64,000 nucleotides of DNA from Pseudomonas marginalis (GCF_900105325.1 NZ_FNSU01000004.1:248001-312000), one strand, 5' to 3'. Positions 8,575 to 18,173 are shown, counted from the stretch's first letter. The notes: a model not told the origin generated them from the sequence alone. A program made the numbers and translations.

Positions 8575-8773
8575 CGTTTCGAAGCCCCTGCGTGGATTAT
8601 TATTTTTTAGTAACAGCTAGCCAGTTTGCCAGCACTTGTCTGCCCTTTGATTGGGTCATTAACCTTCGGCGCTCGCAAAGCGTGCAGAGCCCCGGCGAAA
8701 GCCATAGATCCGAGAGAAACGACAGCAAACCATGGACAGATTAGACTGGCAGGCACCTATTCCGGAGGTCGCC

Positions 8774-8968
8774 ATGAGCATCCCACGTTCTCCCATCGTT
8801 TCAGAGTTTGAAACTGAAGAGCAGGCTGCCAGCTACGACCGTTGGTTTCGTGCCAAGGTACAGGCTTCCATTGATGATCCTCACCCAAGTATTCCACACG
8901 ATGAGGCAATGGCAGAAGTCGAGAGGATGCTGGAAGAGAGGCGCAAAGCTCGTCGTGCTGCTCGTTAA
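8774..8968 (+). CDS. RelB/StbD-type antitoxin of a type II toxin-antitoxin pair
   Basis: 64 residues from MSIPRSPIVSEFETEEQ, preceded by CCGGAGG at a good distance; an upstream in-frame ATG at 8732 adds residues that do not look like the family. The C-terminal block DRWFRAKVQASIDDPHPSIPHDEAM is the well-known signature of small antitoxins encoded before RelE/ParE toxins, followed by a basic helix ERRKARRAAR. It would neutralise the following toxin and autoregulate. The next gene overlaps the expected position of such a toxin but has lost its normal start. Confidence 0.75.
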   Translation: MSIPRSPIVSEFETEEQAASYDRWFRAKVQASIDDPHPSIPHDEAMAEVERMLEERRKARRAAR

Positions 8969-8972
8969 ATAG

Positions 8973-9266
8973 CGACCTGAGGCTATCGTCGCCTTGACCG
9001 AAGTTATTGATTACATCGAGCAGTACAACGCCGCTTCCGCCGCTTCGTTGCACCGTACGATTGTGGCGGCCGCTGAGGCTTTATCGTCAATGCCACACGG
9101 ATTCAGGCAAGGGCGCTTGTCCGGCACTCGTGAAATGGTTGTTCATCCAAACTATCGGGTCGTCTATCGCGTTATGGAACAGGTCGAGATCCTGACCGTA
9201 TTGCATACACGCCAAGAATATCCTTCAGAGGCGACCGGTCCGCTGCACTCGACCTCGCGCCAGTAG
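8973..9266 (+). pseudogene. RelE/ParE-type toxin with damaged 5' end
   Basis: The frame RPEAIVALTEVIDYIEQYN ... NYRVVYRVMEQVEILTVLHTRQEYP is a RelE/ParE-superfamily toxin of nearly full length (about 97 residues). Members normally begin M-x(3-4)-W-x-PEA. Here the codon directly before RPEA is TAG (8970-8972), where the conserved Trp would stand, and no ATG or GTG precedes it in frame. The only possible start, TTG at 8994, removes the first strand and half of the first helix. The gene is therefore probably inactive, or expressed from a weak internal start. It follows the antitoxin gene by a few bases. Confidence 0.6.
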
Positions 9267-9307
9267 ACGCATAGGCTTGCACCTCTGCGATCCACCAGAG
9301 CGTTTTC

Positions 9308-10273
9308 ATGACCCGCGACACCCTCGAACACAACCAGATCCCCCTCTACTTCGCCGCTGTCCTCCTGGCTGGTGCGTTCGGCCTGCTCGCGCCTTCGTTG
9401 GCCCAGGGCCTCGGCGCGCTGGTCACGCCCGCCATCGCGGTGTTGATGTATGCGATGTTCCTGCAAATTCCTTTTCTGGACCTGCGCCAGGGCTTGGGCC
9501 ATAAGCGCTTTCTGTCGGCGCTGCTGCTGGCCAATTTCATCCTCGTGCCGCTGCTGGTGTGGGGGTTGACCCGTGGCCTGGTGGAGCGCCCGGCGTTGCT
9601 GGTGGGCGCATTGCTGGTGTTGCTGACGCCGTGTATCGACTATGTGGTGGTGTTTACCCATATCGGTAAAGGCGACTCGCGCTTGATGCTGGCGGCGACG
9701 CCGGTGCTGTTGTTGCTGCAGTTGCTGCTGTTGCCGGTGTACCTGGGGTTGATGCTGGGGGCGCAGTCCGGGGTGGTGGTGCAGGCGGGGCCGTTTATCG
9801 AGGCGTTCCTGTTGTTGATCGTGCTGCCCATGGGGCTGGCGGTGATCACCACATTCCTGGCACGGCGCTCGTCGGGCGTCAGTGCTTGGAGCGACGCCTG
9901 GGCATGGTTGCCGGTGCCGGCGATGGCGCTGGTGTTGGTGGTGGTGATCGGTTCGCAAATCACTTCGGTGGTGCGTGACATTAACCTGTTGCTGCCGGTG
10001 ATCCCGGTGTACGTGGCGTTCCTGTTGCTGGCGCCGGTGATCGGGGCGTTGGCTGCGAGGCTGTTCGCGCTGCCGGCGGCGACGGCACGGGCGGTGACGT
10101 TCAGCGCATCGACGCGTAACTCATTGGTGGTGTTGCCGCTGGCCCTGGCGTTGCCAGAAGACGTGCGCGGCGTGGCGGCGACGGCGGTGATCCTGCAAAC
10201 CCTGGTCGAGTTGGTGGGCGAGTTGATCTACGTGCGCCTGATCCCGAGGCTGGTGTGGCCTGCTGGTCGGTGA
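9308..10273 (+). CDS. Bile acid:sodium symporter / arsenite permease-like (BASS/ACR3 superfamily) transporter
   Basis: 321 residues, ten hydrophobic segments. VLMYAMFLQIPFLDL (around residues 45-60) and LLTPCIDYVVVFTHIGKGD (around 106-124) resemble the discontinuous helix regions of the BASS superfamily, and the second half has AVTFSASTRNSLVVLPLALALP, typical of the ACR3-like 'arsenic resistance' branch. The Cys in TPCID corresponds to the Cys that ACR3 proteins need. No arsR or arsC lies nearby, so arsenite export is only one possibility; an organic anion or other oxyanion substrate is equally open. Confidence 0.75.
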   Translation: MTRDTLEHNQIPLYFAAVLLAGAFGLLAPSLAQGLGALVTPAIAVLMYAMFLQIPFLDLRQGLGHKRFLSALLLANFILVPLLVWGLTRGLVERPALLVGALLVLLTPCIDYVVVFTHIGKGDSRLMLAATPVLLLLQLLLLPVYLGLMLGAQSGVVVQAGPFIEAFLLLIVLPMGLAVITTFLARRSSGVSAWSDAWAWLPVPAMALVLVVVIGSQITSVVRDINLLLPVIPVYVAFLLLAPVIGALAARLFALPAATARAVTFSASTRNSLVVLPLALALPEDVRGVAATAVILQTLVELVGELIYVRLIPRLVWPAGR

Positions 10274-10358
10274 AACGTGAATGTTCAGGTTTGTTCAGGT
10301 GCTATTAGGGATACGTTCGGCACCCTAGGTCGGCGTTCCCTACCTGACAGGCCAACCC

Positions 10359-11963
10359 ATGGATCACTGCAACCGTTTCCGCCTGGAGTCCCTGGGCATT
10401 TTCCTGTTCGCGCTGTTGCTGTTCACGCTGGGTATCTGGGACCAGCAACCCCAGGGCTTTGACGGGCGCTGGGCGCTGTTCCTGCAGGAAATGTTTCGCC
10501 ATGGCGCGAGTCTTTTCCCCACCACCTATGGGCAGCCTTACGCGGACTACCCTGGTACCGCGACCTTCTTCAGTTACGTATTTGCCCGGTTGTTCGGTGC
10601 GCCCAACCATTTGGCCAATGTGCTGCCCACTGCCCTTGCATCCGCCGGGGTCGTAGCCTTGATCTATCGCTTGCTGGTCCCGGCGAGTCGCCCGTGGGCG
10701 TTGCTCACGGTGCTGCTGACGTTGCTCACCACCCAATTGCTCGAAAAGTCCCGCTCGGTATGCCTGGACCAGATGGTGGCGGTGCTGTGTGTCGGCAGTT
10801 TCTACCTGCTGCACAGTGGTGAGCGCCTGGGTTCGCGGCTCAGGCAACTTGCGGTGTTCCCGCTGTTCATCCTGGGTTTCGCGATACGCGGCCCGCTGGG
10901 CTTGATCGAAGTCTGCGGCGTGGTGTGCGTGTATTGGGCGCTGGGCAGACCTGGAGCGCGGGTCAGGCAGGTGTTGATCCACGGCATCGTCGGCCTGGTG
11001 TTGCTGGCGGCCTGTTGGTGGCTGTTGGTGAAGCTGGCGCGCATCAGCGGCGGCGATGGGTTTGCCGATGAAGTGTTCAAGATGCAAGTGGGCGGGCGCC
11101 TTGATGAAAGCGGCGAGCCGTTCTATTTCTACTTCCAGCTGAGCCTGTACCGTTACTTCCCCGTGGTGCCGCTGGCGTTGGTCACATTGGTTGCGCTGCG
11201 TCATCGTTGGGCGGAGCGGTTTGATGATCCGGTGCAATTGGTGGTGCGGCTCGGTGCCTGTGGGTTGATGATCCTGCTTGGCTTGTCGGTGCCGCATTTC
11301 AAGCGTGCCTATTACATTCTGCCCATGGTGCCGATGTTTGCGGCTGTCGCGGCCTATGGGCTGCTTCAGGCGCAAGGCTGGCTTTCGGGCGTGCGTAGGG
11401 GCTACGAGTGGCTTGTCGCGGCGCTGCCGGCGCTGTGCGTGGTTGCCGTGTTTGTCTGTCGGCATGGGTGGCAGAAGCACGGTTACTGGCCTAACGTTTC
11501 GTTGCCGCTACTGATTGCTGTCCTGTTGGTGCTGCAAGTGGCGGCGCTGGGTGTCTGGCGACGGCCGCAGCGACTGGTGTGGCTCAGCCTCGTTGCATTG
11601 GCGGCGCAATGGCTGGTGTTGGTGGCTGTCGTGGAGCCGGCCAAGGATTTGCAGTTCGATACCCGGAGATTCGTGGGGCAGGTGGAGGCGCTTCGCGTGA
11701 AGCAGCCGGGTACCTTGGTGTTTCTCAACCTGGGGCGTGATACCTGGGCCGTGCGCTACATGATGAACCTGGACCACGACGAGCAGCCCGTGTTTATCGC
11801 GGGTAACGAGGTTGGACGGCTGGATGCTTTGCCCCGTCCTGCCTGGGTGATCGTGGCACGCAAGGAAACGGCGCTGTTGCCGGGAACGCCCCTGGAGCGC
11901 CTGCAGCCGAGCCTAGAGGGGCGATTGAACGACAACCCGCTGATGGTGTTTTTGCTGAAGTGA
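10359..11963 (+). CDS. Polytopic membrane glycosyltransferase, GT39/ArnT-like
   Basis: 534 residues with about eleven membrane segments. It has the plan of dolichyl-phosphate-mannose protein mannosyltransferase and ArnT-like enzymes: the first periplasmic loop is acidic-aromatic (DQQPQGFDGRWALFLQEM, with the Asp typical of GT-C folds) and RSVCLDQMVAVL follows a TM pair. GT-C enzymes use polyprenyl-phosphate sugars and modify lipid A or glycans on the outer leaflet of the inner membrane. The acceptor is unknown. It starts 85 nt after the BASS transporter gene and is probably separate. No sugar-nucleotide genes are nearby. Confidence 0.75.
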   Translation: MDHCNRFRLESLGIFLFALLLFTLGIWDQQPQGFDGRWALFLQEMFRHGASLFPTTYGQPYADYPGTATFFSYVFARLFGAPNHLANVLPTALASAGVVALIYRLLVPASRPWALLTVLLTLLTTQLLEKSRSVCLDQMVAVLCVGSFYLLHSGERLGSRLRQLAVFPLFILGFAIRGPLGLIEVCGVVCVYWALGRPGARVRQVLIHGIVGLVLLAACWWLLVKLARISGGDGFADEVFKMQVGGRLDESGEPFYFYFQLSLYRYFPVVPLALVTLVALRHRWAERFDDPVQLVVRLGACGLMILLGLSVPHFKRAYYILPMVPMFAAVAAYGLLQAQGWLSGVRRGYEWLVAALPALCVVAVFVCRHGWQKHGYWPNVSLPLLIAVLLVLQVAALGVWRRPQRLVWLSLVALAAQWLVLVAVVEPAKDLQFDTRRFVGQVEALRVKQPGTLVFLNLGRDTWAVRYMMNLDHDEQPVFIAGNEVGRLDALPRPAWVIVARKETALLPGTPLERLQPSLEGRLNDNPLMVFLLK

Positions 11964-12057
11964 CCTGGCACCTTGCTGTATGTTTGCCGATCGAGTGACC
12001 GGTCGGTCAAATTGGCTGTGCCGTTTTTTGAACTTGCCGTATTGGAAGCACAGGGAT

Positions 12058-12327
12058 ATGACGAAAAAGGACTTTAAGCGGCCCGTCAGTGGCTACGTAA
12101 TTGAGCGCTCGCGAATCGGAAGGCTGAGCATTGGCTTTGATGGCGGTTGCAGCTATCCGGCGATGATCAATGTGTTGAGGGCGGTCTTCGAGCGTTACGG
12201 GCGCCTGGTACGCTTTGGCGAGCAGCTGTCAGCCCAGGGCTGGCTGGATCGGGTGGAAGAGCGCGGCTTTGAGATATCCGATCAGGAGCGGGTGGCAGTG
12301 TTCACATTGATGTCGGATCGCAGCTAA
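12058..12327 (+). CDS. Hypothetical small protein
   Basis: 89 residues, starting MTKKDFKRPVSGYVIERSR. The ATG at 12058 has CAGGGA before it; an upstream in-frame ATG would overlap unlikely sequence. Basic N-terminus, soluble, no Cys pair, one Cys in FDGGCSYPAM. No family recognised. It lies alone between the glycosyltransferase gene and the convergent tRNA-Phe. Confidence 0.5.
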   Translation: MTKKDFKRPVSGYVIERSRIGRLSIGFDGGCSYPAMINVLRAVFERYGRLVRFGEQLSAQGWLDRVEERGFEISDQERVAVFTLMSDRS

Positions 12328-12385
12328 CTGAAATCCCCTGGGGCGATGCTCGATCGCCCCAGGCGGCATCTATAAATCCCCGACA

Positions 12386-12411
12386 ACAAAAAGCCCGCAC
12401 TGGGCGGGCTT
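12386..12411 (-). terminator. Rho-independent terminator after tRNA-Phe
   Basis: Stem AAGCCCGC/GCGGGCTT (12391-12398 with 12404-12411), followed on the minus strand by TTTTTGTTG. A second hairpin, GGTGGTGCAAAAACCACC on the minus strand, lies between it and the tRNA. It ends the tRNA-Phe transcript. Confidence 0.75.
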
Positions 12412-12456
12412 CTTGTGGGCTTTCGGGTGGTTTTTGCACCACCTGAAACTAATTAG

Positions 12457-12532
12457 TGGTGCCCAGAGACGGAATCGAACCGCCGACACGGGGATTTTCA
12501 ATCCCCTGCTCTACCGACTGAGCTATCTGGGC
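12457..12532 (-). tRNA. tRNA-Phe (GAA)
   Basis: 76 nt including an encoded CCA. On the minus strand the acceptor stem GCCCAGA pairs with TCTGGGC, the D arm is GCTCAGTCGGTAGAGC, the anticodon stem is GGGGA/TCCCC around TTGAAAA with anticodon GAA, and the T arm is GGCGGTTCGATTCCGTC. All invariant positions are present. A terminator follows. Confidence 0.98.
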
Positions 12533-12635
12533 AACGGGGCGCATTAAACGGGTTTTTCAGGGGGTCGTCAAGCAAGTTTTCAAAAAATATTTAATTATTA
12601 CCGTCGCTTACGTGCCGATCCCGATTTTTGATCAA

Positions 12636-12908
12636 TTATTGAGCAGGCGGCACGTAGCCGTCAGCCTTGGCGTAATCCTCGCCGGAAAAGAACTTGTCCA
12701 TTTCGCCTGACAGGTATTTACGGTCTTCGGCGTTCATCATGTTCAGGCGTTTTTCATTGATCAGCAGCGTCTGGTGTTTCAGCCAGTCGCCCCATGCCTG
12801 GGCGGAGATGTGATCGAAAATGTCCTGGCCCTTCGCACCTGGGTACGGAGGGCGTTCCAGGCCTGGCAATTCTTCGTTGTACTTGCGGCACATTACGGTG
12901 CGGGTCAT
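12636..12908 (-). CDS. yggX: Fe(II) trafficking protein YggX
   Basis: 90 residues, the usual length. [24 protein letters not shown] contains the conserved Cys7 and the PPYPG turn; [22 protein letters not shown] and [17 protein letters not shown] are family signatures. YggX protects iron-sulphur enzymes from oxidative damage. The start codon overlaps the mutY stop (ATGA, four bases), so the two are translationally coupled; MutY carries a 4Fe-4S cluster, which makes the pairing sensible. Last gene of the asmA-mutY-yggX unit. Confidence 0.96.
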   Translation of the reverse strand: MTRTVMCRKYNEELPGLERPPYPGAKGQDIFDHISAQAWGDWLKHQTLLINEKRLNMMNAEDRKYLSGEMDKFFSGEDYAKADGYVPPAQ

Positions 12909-13972
12909 GACGACTCTCCTGCGTTCAATACATCGGCCGCGCGTTTCAGCAGTTTCTTTACCGGGGCGGCAAGGCCCAGGCGCGGCGGGGTGGCGAGGTT
13001 ATACCAGAGCCAGTCGGCCTCGGCCACGTGATGGGCGGATTCCTCGACCTGCACCAGCCAGGGTTCGATGGCCAGCTGGAAGTGGCTGAAGGTGTGGATC
13101 AGCCCCGGCAGTGCCTGGTGCTCGCCCAGCTCGAGAGCGTGCTGGTTGGCCAGGTGTTCGAGGTCTTGCAGGTCGTCCAGTTCGGGCAGGCTCCACAAGC
13201 CGCCCCACAGGCCGGTGGAGGGGCGGCGGTAAAGCAGGATGGCGCCTTCGGCATTGGCCAGCATCGGCATCAGCGTGCGCTTCTGCGGGATGCTCTTGCG
13301 CGGCTTGGGGATCGGGTAGCGTGTCTCCAGGCCGAGCAGGTGGGCTTCGCAGCCTTTTTCCAGCGGGCACAGCAGGCAGCTGGGCTTGCTGCGGGTGCAG
13401 AGGGTGGCGCCCATGTCCATCATCGCCTGGGTGTAGGCGTTGACACGATCATGGGGTGTGAAGCGCTCCGCGGTGGCCCACAGCTGCTTGGCCACCTTGG
13501 GTTCGCCGGGGTAGCCCTCTTGTGCGGTGAAGCGCGCCAGCACGCGTTTGACGTTGCCATCGAGGATCGGCGCGCGCAGGCCCATGCTCAGGCTGGCAAT
13601 CGCGCCGGCGGTGGACAGGCCGATGCCGGGCAACTCGGTGAGTTTTTCCACATCCCTGGGAAACTCGCCGCCGTACTCGGCCACGATGATTTTCGCGGTC
13701 TTTTGCAGGTTGCGCGCCCGAGTGTAATAACCCAGGCCGGTCCACAGGTGCAGCACTTCGTCCTCCGGCGCGGCGGCCAGGGCTTCGACCGTTGGCAGGG
13801 AGGCCATGAAGCGGTCGAAGTAATTGAGCACCGTGCTGACCTGGGTCTGCTGCAGCATGATCTCCGAAACCCACACCCGGTAAGGCGTGATGCCCTGTTG
13901 CCAGGGCAGGTCATGGCGGCCGTGGCGGTCGTACCAGTCCAGCACCGCCGTTGAAAACTGCTCGTTTTTCAT
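12905..13972 (-). CDS. mutY: A/G-specific adenine DNA glycosylase
   Basis: 355 residues. Removes adenine opposite 8-oxoguanine. Catalytic Glu37 is in [12 protein letters not shown], the helix-hairpin-helix is [12 protein letters not shown] (114-125), catalytic Asp138 is in LDGNVKRVL, and the 4Fe-4S ligands are Cys192, 199, 202 and 208 (C-x6-C-x2-C-x5-C). The C-terminal NUDIX-like domain that recognises 8-oxoG runs from about residue 225. It overlaps asmA-like upstream and yggX downstream by four bases each. Confidence 0.97.
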   Translation of the reverse strand: MKNEQFSTAVLDWYDRHGRHDLPWQQGITPYRVWVSEIMLQQTQVSTVLNYFDRFMASLPTVEALAAAPEDEVLHLWTGLGYYTRARNLQKTAKIIVAEYGGEFPRDVEKLTELPGIGLSTAGAIASLSMGLRAPILDGNVKRVLARFTAQEGYPGEPKVAKQLWATAERFTPHDRVNAYTQAMMDMGATLCTRSKPSCLLCPLEKGCEAHLLGLETRYPIPKPRKSIPQKRTLMPMLANAEGAILLYRRPSTGLWGGLWSLPELDDLQDLEHLANQHALELGEHQALPGLIHTFSHFQLAIEPWLVQVEESAHHVAEADWLWYNLATPPRLGLAAPVKKLLKRAADVLNAGESS

Positions 13973-16179
13973 CGTTTGAACAGGCCTTTCAAAGCATCTT
14001 TGAGCTGCGGATTGACCTTGTCGAGCTTCTCTTCCAGCTTCTCGCTGAGCTTGTTGCCGGCCGCCTTGATCGCGACCTGGCTCAGGCCGTCCTTGTCCAG
14101 GCGGCAGGCCTTGGCACCGAGTTCCAGTGGGCCACGGCAGCGCAGCGGCACTTCGATGCCCTGGAAGTTGGCGCCGACTTCGCAGGCCGGGTCCGGTACT
14201 TCGCGCTGGTCGCCTTCGACGATGATGCCGACGCGGTAATCCATGCCCAGTACGCGCAGGTCGACGTCACCGTTGCCATTGACCGCCAGCCCGGGGATGC
14301 GCACTTTCAGGTCGGGGTTGTTGGCGACGCCGTTACGGAAGGTCAGGTTGCCCTTCAACTCCTGGAACGGTGTGTCCTTGCCGCGTTGTTCGCCGCTCAA
14401 GGTCTTGCGGTTGAGCAGGGCGATACCGGTGCACAGTTGCTGCTCGAGGTTGGCGTTGAGCAGCACGCCGTTGTTGATCACAAAGCTGGCGGTACCGTTG
14501 AGGCTGTCGATCAGGGCTTTCTGGCTGTTGCCGCGGCCGCTGAGGTTGCTGTCGAGGGTGACCTGGCCTTTCACCGGCGGCGTTTGCCCCTGGGCCTGCA
14601 GGATGCGTTCGACCGGCACCTGCCTGATCCGGCTTTGCAGGGCCAGCAGCGGAATGTCCTGGCGCACGTCCAGGCTGCCGTTGGCCTGGAAGGTGCCGTT
14701 GTAGAGCCCGCCGCTCAGGGTGTCGAGCTTGAGTTGGCCGTCGACGCCGGACGCTTTCAGCACGGCATTCTGGATCGGCAATTTACTCAGGGTCAGTTGG
14801 CCGAAGGCGAGGTCGGCATTCACATCCAGCTTGCGCAGATGGGCCAATGGCAGCAGTTTGTCGGTGCTCCAGGCGCCTTTGGTCGGTGCTTCCGGCAGTG
14901 GCGTGGTGCCCCCGGCCGCCATGGCGCCGGCTTCGCTGTTCTGCACTTCGGCCTGGCGGGCGGCGGTCGCGCCCTTGGCGGATTCGGACTTGGCCGGCAG
15001 GTAGTTGTCGGCGTTGAAGGTATCGCCCTTGAGCTGCACGCGCAGCGCCTGCTTGGCAAAGTCGTCCACGGCGATACGACCGGTAAAGGTGCTGCCATCG
15101 AGTTTCAGGTTCAGGTCTTCCAGCGCCAGGCTGGTCGGCGTGCCCTTGAGGCGGCTGACCAGCTCGACCTTGCTCAGGCTGCCCTCGGCCATGGGCGGCA
15201 GCGGGTTGCCGACGCTGTCGAGGAACTTGGCCAGGTCAAACTGGGCGATGGACAGCGCGCCGCTGAGTTGCGGGGTCTTGTCCAGGTCGTTGACCTTCAG
15301 TTCGCCCAAGGCGCGCAACTGGTTGGCCGAGAGCTTCAGGTTGGTCCATTCGGCGATATTGGCCGCCTGGTCCACCAGTAACTGGCCTTGTGTGGAGAAG
15401 GTCACGGTCTTGCCTTGCAGCGGCTCGCCAGTGGCTTCGCCGGTGACTTTCATGTCTTCGAACTGGTAGCGCTTGAGCGCGCGTTCGATACGCAGGTTGC
15501 CGTTGAGCTCGGTCTTGACGCGCATCACTGGCTGGTTGCTGCCGAAGAAGGCGGTGAGTTTCACCGGGATGCTCGCACCTTCGTGCACGGCGCCGGTGCT
15601 CAGCTGGATACTTTCAGCGCTGAATTGCTTGCCGGTCTGTTCATCGTTGTATTCGACGCGGGCGTTGTTGACCGTCAGGCTGTCGATATCCAGGCGGATC
15701 GGCTTGGACGGTTTTTCCGCTTCGGGCTCGGCAGGCGCTTGCGCTGGCGCGGGGGTTCCGGCAGTTGCCACCGGCGCGGTCTTGCCGATGTCTTCCCAGT
15801 TGCCATGGCCCTGCTTGTCGCGGTTGAGGCGCAGGTTCAGGCCTTCGACACGCACATCGCTCATTTGCACCTCGCGACGCAGCAGCGGCAGCACGCGTAC
15901 CGACAGGCCAAGCATTTGCAGGTCGGCGAAGGGTTGGGTCGGCGTGGTCAGGGTCGCCACGCTGGCTTCGTGCAGTTCCAGGCCGAGCCAGGGGAACAGG
16001 CTCCAGCCGATATCGCCATTGAGCGTCAGCTCGATGTGGGCCTTGTCGCGGGCAATCTGGCGAATCTCGTCTTTATAGTCGTTGGGATCGAAGAGATGGG
16101 TCAGGGCAAAGCCCAGAGCCACAATGATCAGCAACAGCCCGAGAAGTACCAGACCCAGGATTTTGCCGAACGCTTTCAT
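13969..16179 (-). CDS. AsmA-family protein
   Basis: 736 residues from MKAFGKILGLVLLGLLLIIV, a single N-terminal membrane anchor, with AAGGAC upstream; an earlier ATG 27 nt upstream has no better site. The N-terminal AsmA domain (ALTHLFDPNDYKDEIRQIARDKAHIELTLNGDIGWSLFPWLGLEL in part, residues about 20-65) and the C-terminal AsmA_2 region (GVLLNANLEQQLCTGIALLN) are recognisable. AsmA-type proteins are large periplasmic beta-groove proteins thought to carry phospholipids between membranes. It heads the asmA-mutY-yggX unit. Confidence 0.9.
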   Translation of the reverse strand: MKAFGKILGLVLLGLLLIIVALGFALTHLFDPNDYKDEIRQIARDKAHIELTLNGDIGWSLFPWLGLELHEASVATLTTPTQPFADLQMLGLSVRVLPLLRREVQMSDVRVEGLNLRLNRDKQGHGNWEDIGKTAPVATAGTPAPAQAPAEPEAEKPSKPIRLDIDSLTVNNARVEYNDEQTGKQFSAESIQLSTGAVHEGASIPVKLTAFFGSNQPVMRVKTELNGNLRIERALKRYQFEDMKVTGEATGEPLQGKTVTFSTQGQLLVDQAANIAEWTNLKLSANQLRALGELKVNDLDKTPQLSGALSIAQFDLAKFLDSVGNPLPPMAEGSLSKVELVSRLKGTPTSLALEDLNLKLDGSTFTGRIAVDDFAKQALRVQLKGDTFNADNYLPAKSESAKGATAARQAEVQNSEAGAMAAGGTTPLPEAPTKGAWSTDKLLPLAHLRKLDVNADLAFGQLTLSKLPIQNAVLKASGVDGQLKLDTLSGGLYNGTFQANGSLDVRQDIPLLALQSRIRQVPVERILQAQGQTPPVKGQVTLDSNLSGRGNSQKALIDSLNGTASFVINNGVLLNANLEQQLCTGIALLNRKTLSGEQRGKDTPFQELKGNLTFRNGVANNPDLKVRIPGLAVNGNGDVDLRVLGMDYRVGIIVEGDQREVPDPACEVGANFQGIEVPLRCRGPLELGAKACRLDKDGLSQVAIKAAGNKLSEKLEEKLDKVNPQLKDALKGLFKR

Positions 16180-16504
16180 GGGCGAGTCCTTGTATGTCGA
16201 TTTCAAAATTTAGCCGCAGAGTATAACGCCCGACGGCCTGCGTCAGGTCACCGATCGTTACATTGTATCCATAGGGGCGAAAACGGGTTTTTGACGCCAA
16301 TAAAACCGAAAAATCGCAAAAAGATGATGTCATTTTGGTTTTTCTGTCACTCGCTAATGCTAATCTTCGGCCGTTCGTTCGCCTTCTGCGACTTATCGTC
16401 GCGCCAAAATGGAGCTTCACTCTACAAAAACGGCCACGCTTTGCGTGCAAGGCCGAGGGAGAGAGCGCCTGACGAACGCATACTAATAACTGGGGGATTC
16501 ATCA
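16180..16504. other. Divergent intergenic region between asmA-like gene and MFS gene
   Basis: 325 bp without a gene. Near 16431-16455 is a hairpin, CGGCCACGC/GCGTGCAAGGCCG around TTT, in the leader of the MFS gene. A stretch resembling sigma-54 elements around 16432-16444 has the GG-GC spacing one base short, so it is not called. GGGGG precedes the MFS ATG. Confidence 0.4.
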
Positions 16505-18166
16505 ATGAGCACTAGCACTGTGGCCGGCACTACTGCCGCCCAGCCTGCGTTCCTGTCCAAGGAGCGCATTATCGCCAAGCCCGGCTTCAACCGCTGGCTG
16601 GTTCCACCGGCCGCCCTGGCCATCCACCTGTGCATCGGCATGGCCTACGGCTTTTCGGTGTTCTGGCTGCCGCTGTCCAAGGCGCTGGGTATCACTAAAC
16701 CGGTTGCCTGTGCGCCGGACATGAGCTTCATCGCCCAAGTCTTCTCGTCCCAATGCGACTGGCCCATCTCCATGCTGGGCTGGATCTACACCCTGTTCTT
16801 CATCTTCCTGGGCTGCTCGGCAGCGATCTGGGGTGGCTGGCTGGAACATGCCGGGCCGCGCAAGGCCGGTGTTGTGTCGGCGTTGTGCTGGTGCGGCGGC
16901 CTGCTGATCTCGGCGCTGGGTATCTATACCCACCAGATCTGGCTGATGTGGATCGGCTCCGGGGTCATTGGCGGTATCGGCCTGGGCCTGGGCTATATCT
17001 CGCCCGTATCGACCCTGATCAAGTGGTTCCCGGACAAGCGCGGCATGGCCACCGGCATGGCGATCATGGGCTTCGGCGGCGGCGCAATGGTGGGCGCCCC
17101 GCTGGCTGCTGCGCTGATGGGGCATTTTGCTTCGCCGACTAGCGTGGGCGTATGGCAGAGTTTCCTGGTCATGGCTGCGATCTACTTCGTGTTCATGATC
17201 GGCGGCGCGCTGTCCTACCGCGTTCCACCCACTGGCTGGAAGCCTGAGGGCTGGACCGCACCGGCGAAAAAAGCCAGTAACGCGATGATCACCCACCGTC
17301 ACGTGCACGTGAATGTGGCGTGGAAAACCCCGCAATTCCGTCTGGTATGGCTGGTGCTGTGCCTGAACGTGTCGGCCGGTATCGGCATCCTCGGCATGGC
17401 TTCGCCGCTGCTGCAGGAAGTGTTCGGTGGCAAGCTGCTGGGTGTCGATGTGCCGTTTGGCCAACTGGACGCCGGGCAATTGGCGTCGATTGCCGCCATC
17501 GCTGCGGGCTTCACCGGCCTGCTGAGCCTGTTCAACATTGGTGGTCGGTTCTTCTGGGCGTCGTTCTCCGACTACCTGGGGCGTAAAAACACCTACTTCG
17601 TGTTCTTCGCCCTGGGCTTTGCCCTGTATGCGCTGATCCCGAACCTGGGGCACCTGGGCAACGTGGCGCTGTTCGTGGCGGCGTTCTGCATCATCCTGTC
17701 GATGTACGGCGGTGGCTTTGCGACCGTCCCGGCCTACCTTGCCGACCTGTTCGGTACCCAGATGGTCGGCGCGATCCACGGTCGCCTGCTGACCGCCTGG
17801 GCAGCGGCAGGCGTGCTGGGCCCGGTGCTGGTGAACTACCTGCGTGAGTATCAACTGAGCATCGGCGTTGAACGCGCTGCGGCCTATGACATCACCTTGT
17901 ACATCCTCGCCGGCCTGCTGGTGCTGGGCTTTATCTGCAACATGCTGGTCCGCCCAGTGGCCGACAAGTACTTCATGACCGATGCAGAGCTTGCCGCAGA
18001 GCAAGCGCTGGGCCATGACAAGGGTGCCGATGCCAGTACTTCCCTGGAGTGGAAAGCGGCCTCCGGCACCGTGCCATTGGCAATTGCCGCCTGGCTGGTG
18101 GTGGGTATTCCGTTGGCGTGGGGTGTGTGGGTGACCCTGCAGAAGACGGCGGTACTGTTCCACTAA
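16505..18166 (+). CDS. OFA-family MFS transporter (oxalate/formate antiporter-like)
   Basis: 553 residues, longer than a standard 12-TM MFS protein because of extra hydrophilic loops, as in the OFA family. AIHLCIGMAYGFSVFWLPLS (TM1), GSGVIGGIGLGLGYISPVSTLIKWFPDKRGMATG (in parts, about 155-190) and RFFWASFSDYLGRKNTYF (about 340-358) are OFA hallmarks. In characterised members the substrate is oxalate/formate; related proteins carry other monocarboxylates. No oxalate catabolism genes are nearby, so the substrate is not assigned. A perfect 12-bp hairpin follows. Confidence 0.85.
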   Translation: MSTSTVAGTTAAQPAFLSKERIIAKPGFNRWLVPPAALAIHLCIGMAYGFSVFWLPLSKALGITKPVACAPDMSFIAQVFSSQCDWPISMLGWIYTLFFIFLGCSAAIWGGWLEHAGPRKAGVVSALCWCGGLLISALGIYTHQIWLMWIGSGVIGGIGLGLGYISPVSTLIKWFPDKRGMATGMAIMGFGGGAMVGAPLAAALMGHFASPTSVGVWQSFLVMAAIYFVFMIGGALSYRVPPTGWKPEGWTAPAKKASNAMITHRHVHVNVAWKTPQFRLVWLVLCLNVSAGIGILGMASPLLQEVFGGKLLGVDVPFGQLDAGQLASIAAIAAGFTGLLSLFNIGGRFFWASFSDYLGRKNTYFVFFALGFALYALIPNLGHLGNVALFVAAFCIILSMYGGGFATVPAYLADLFGTQMVGAIHGRLLTAWAAAGVLGPVLVNYLREYQLSIGVERAAAYDITLYILAGLLVLGFICNMLVRPVADKYFMTDAELAAEQALGHDKGADASTSLEWKAASGTVPLAIAAWLVVGIPLAWGVWVTLQKTAVLFH

Positions 18167-18173
18167 GTTGAAT

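Noticed and set aside
9308..10273. Assignment as arsenite pump (arsB/acr3) gene
   Set aside because: No arsR, arsC or arsH nearby and only superfamily-level similarity; kept as BASS/ACR3-like.
16432..16444. Sigma-54-like sequence GGCCACGCTTTGC upstream of the MFS gene
   Set aside because: Distance between GG and GC is one base short; RpoN promoters do not tolerate this.
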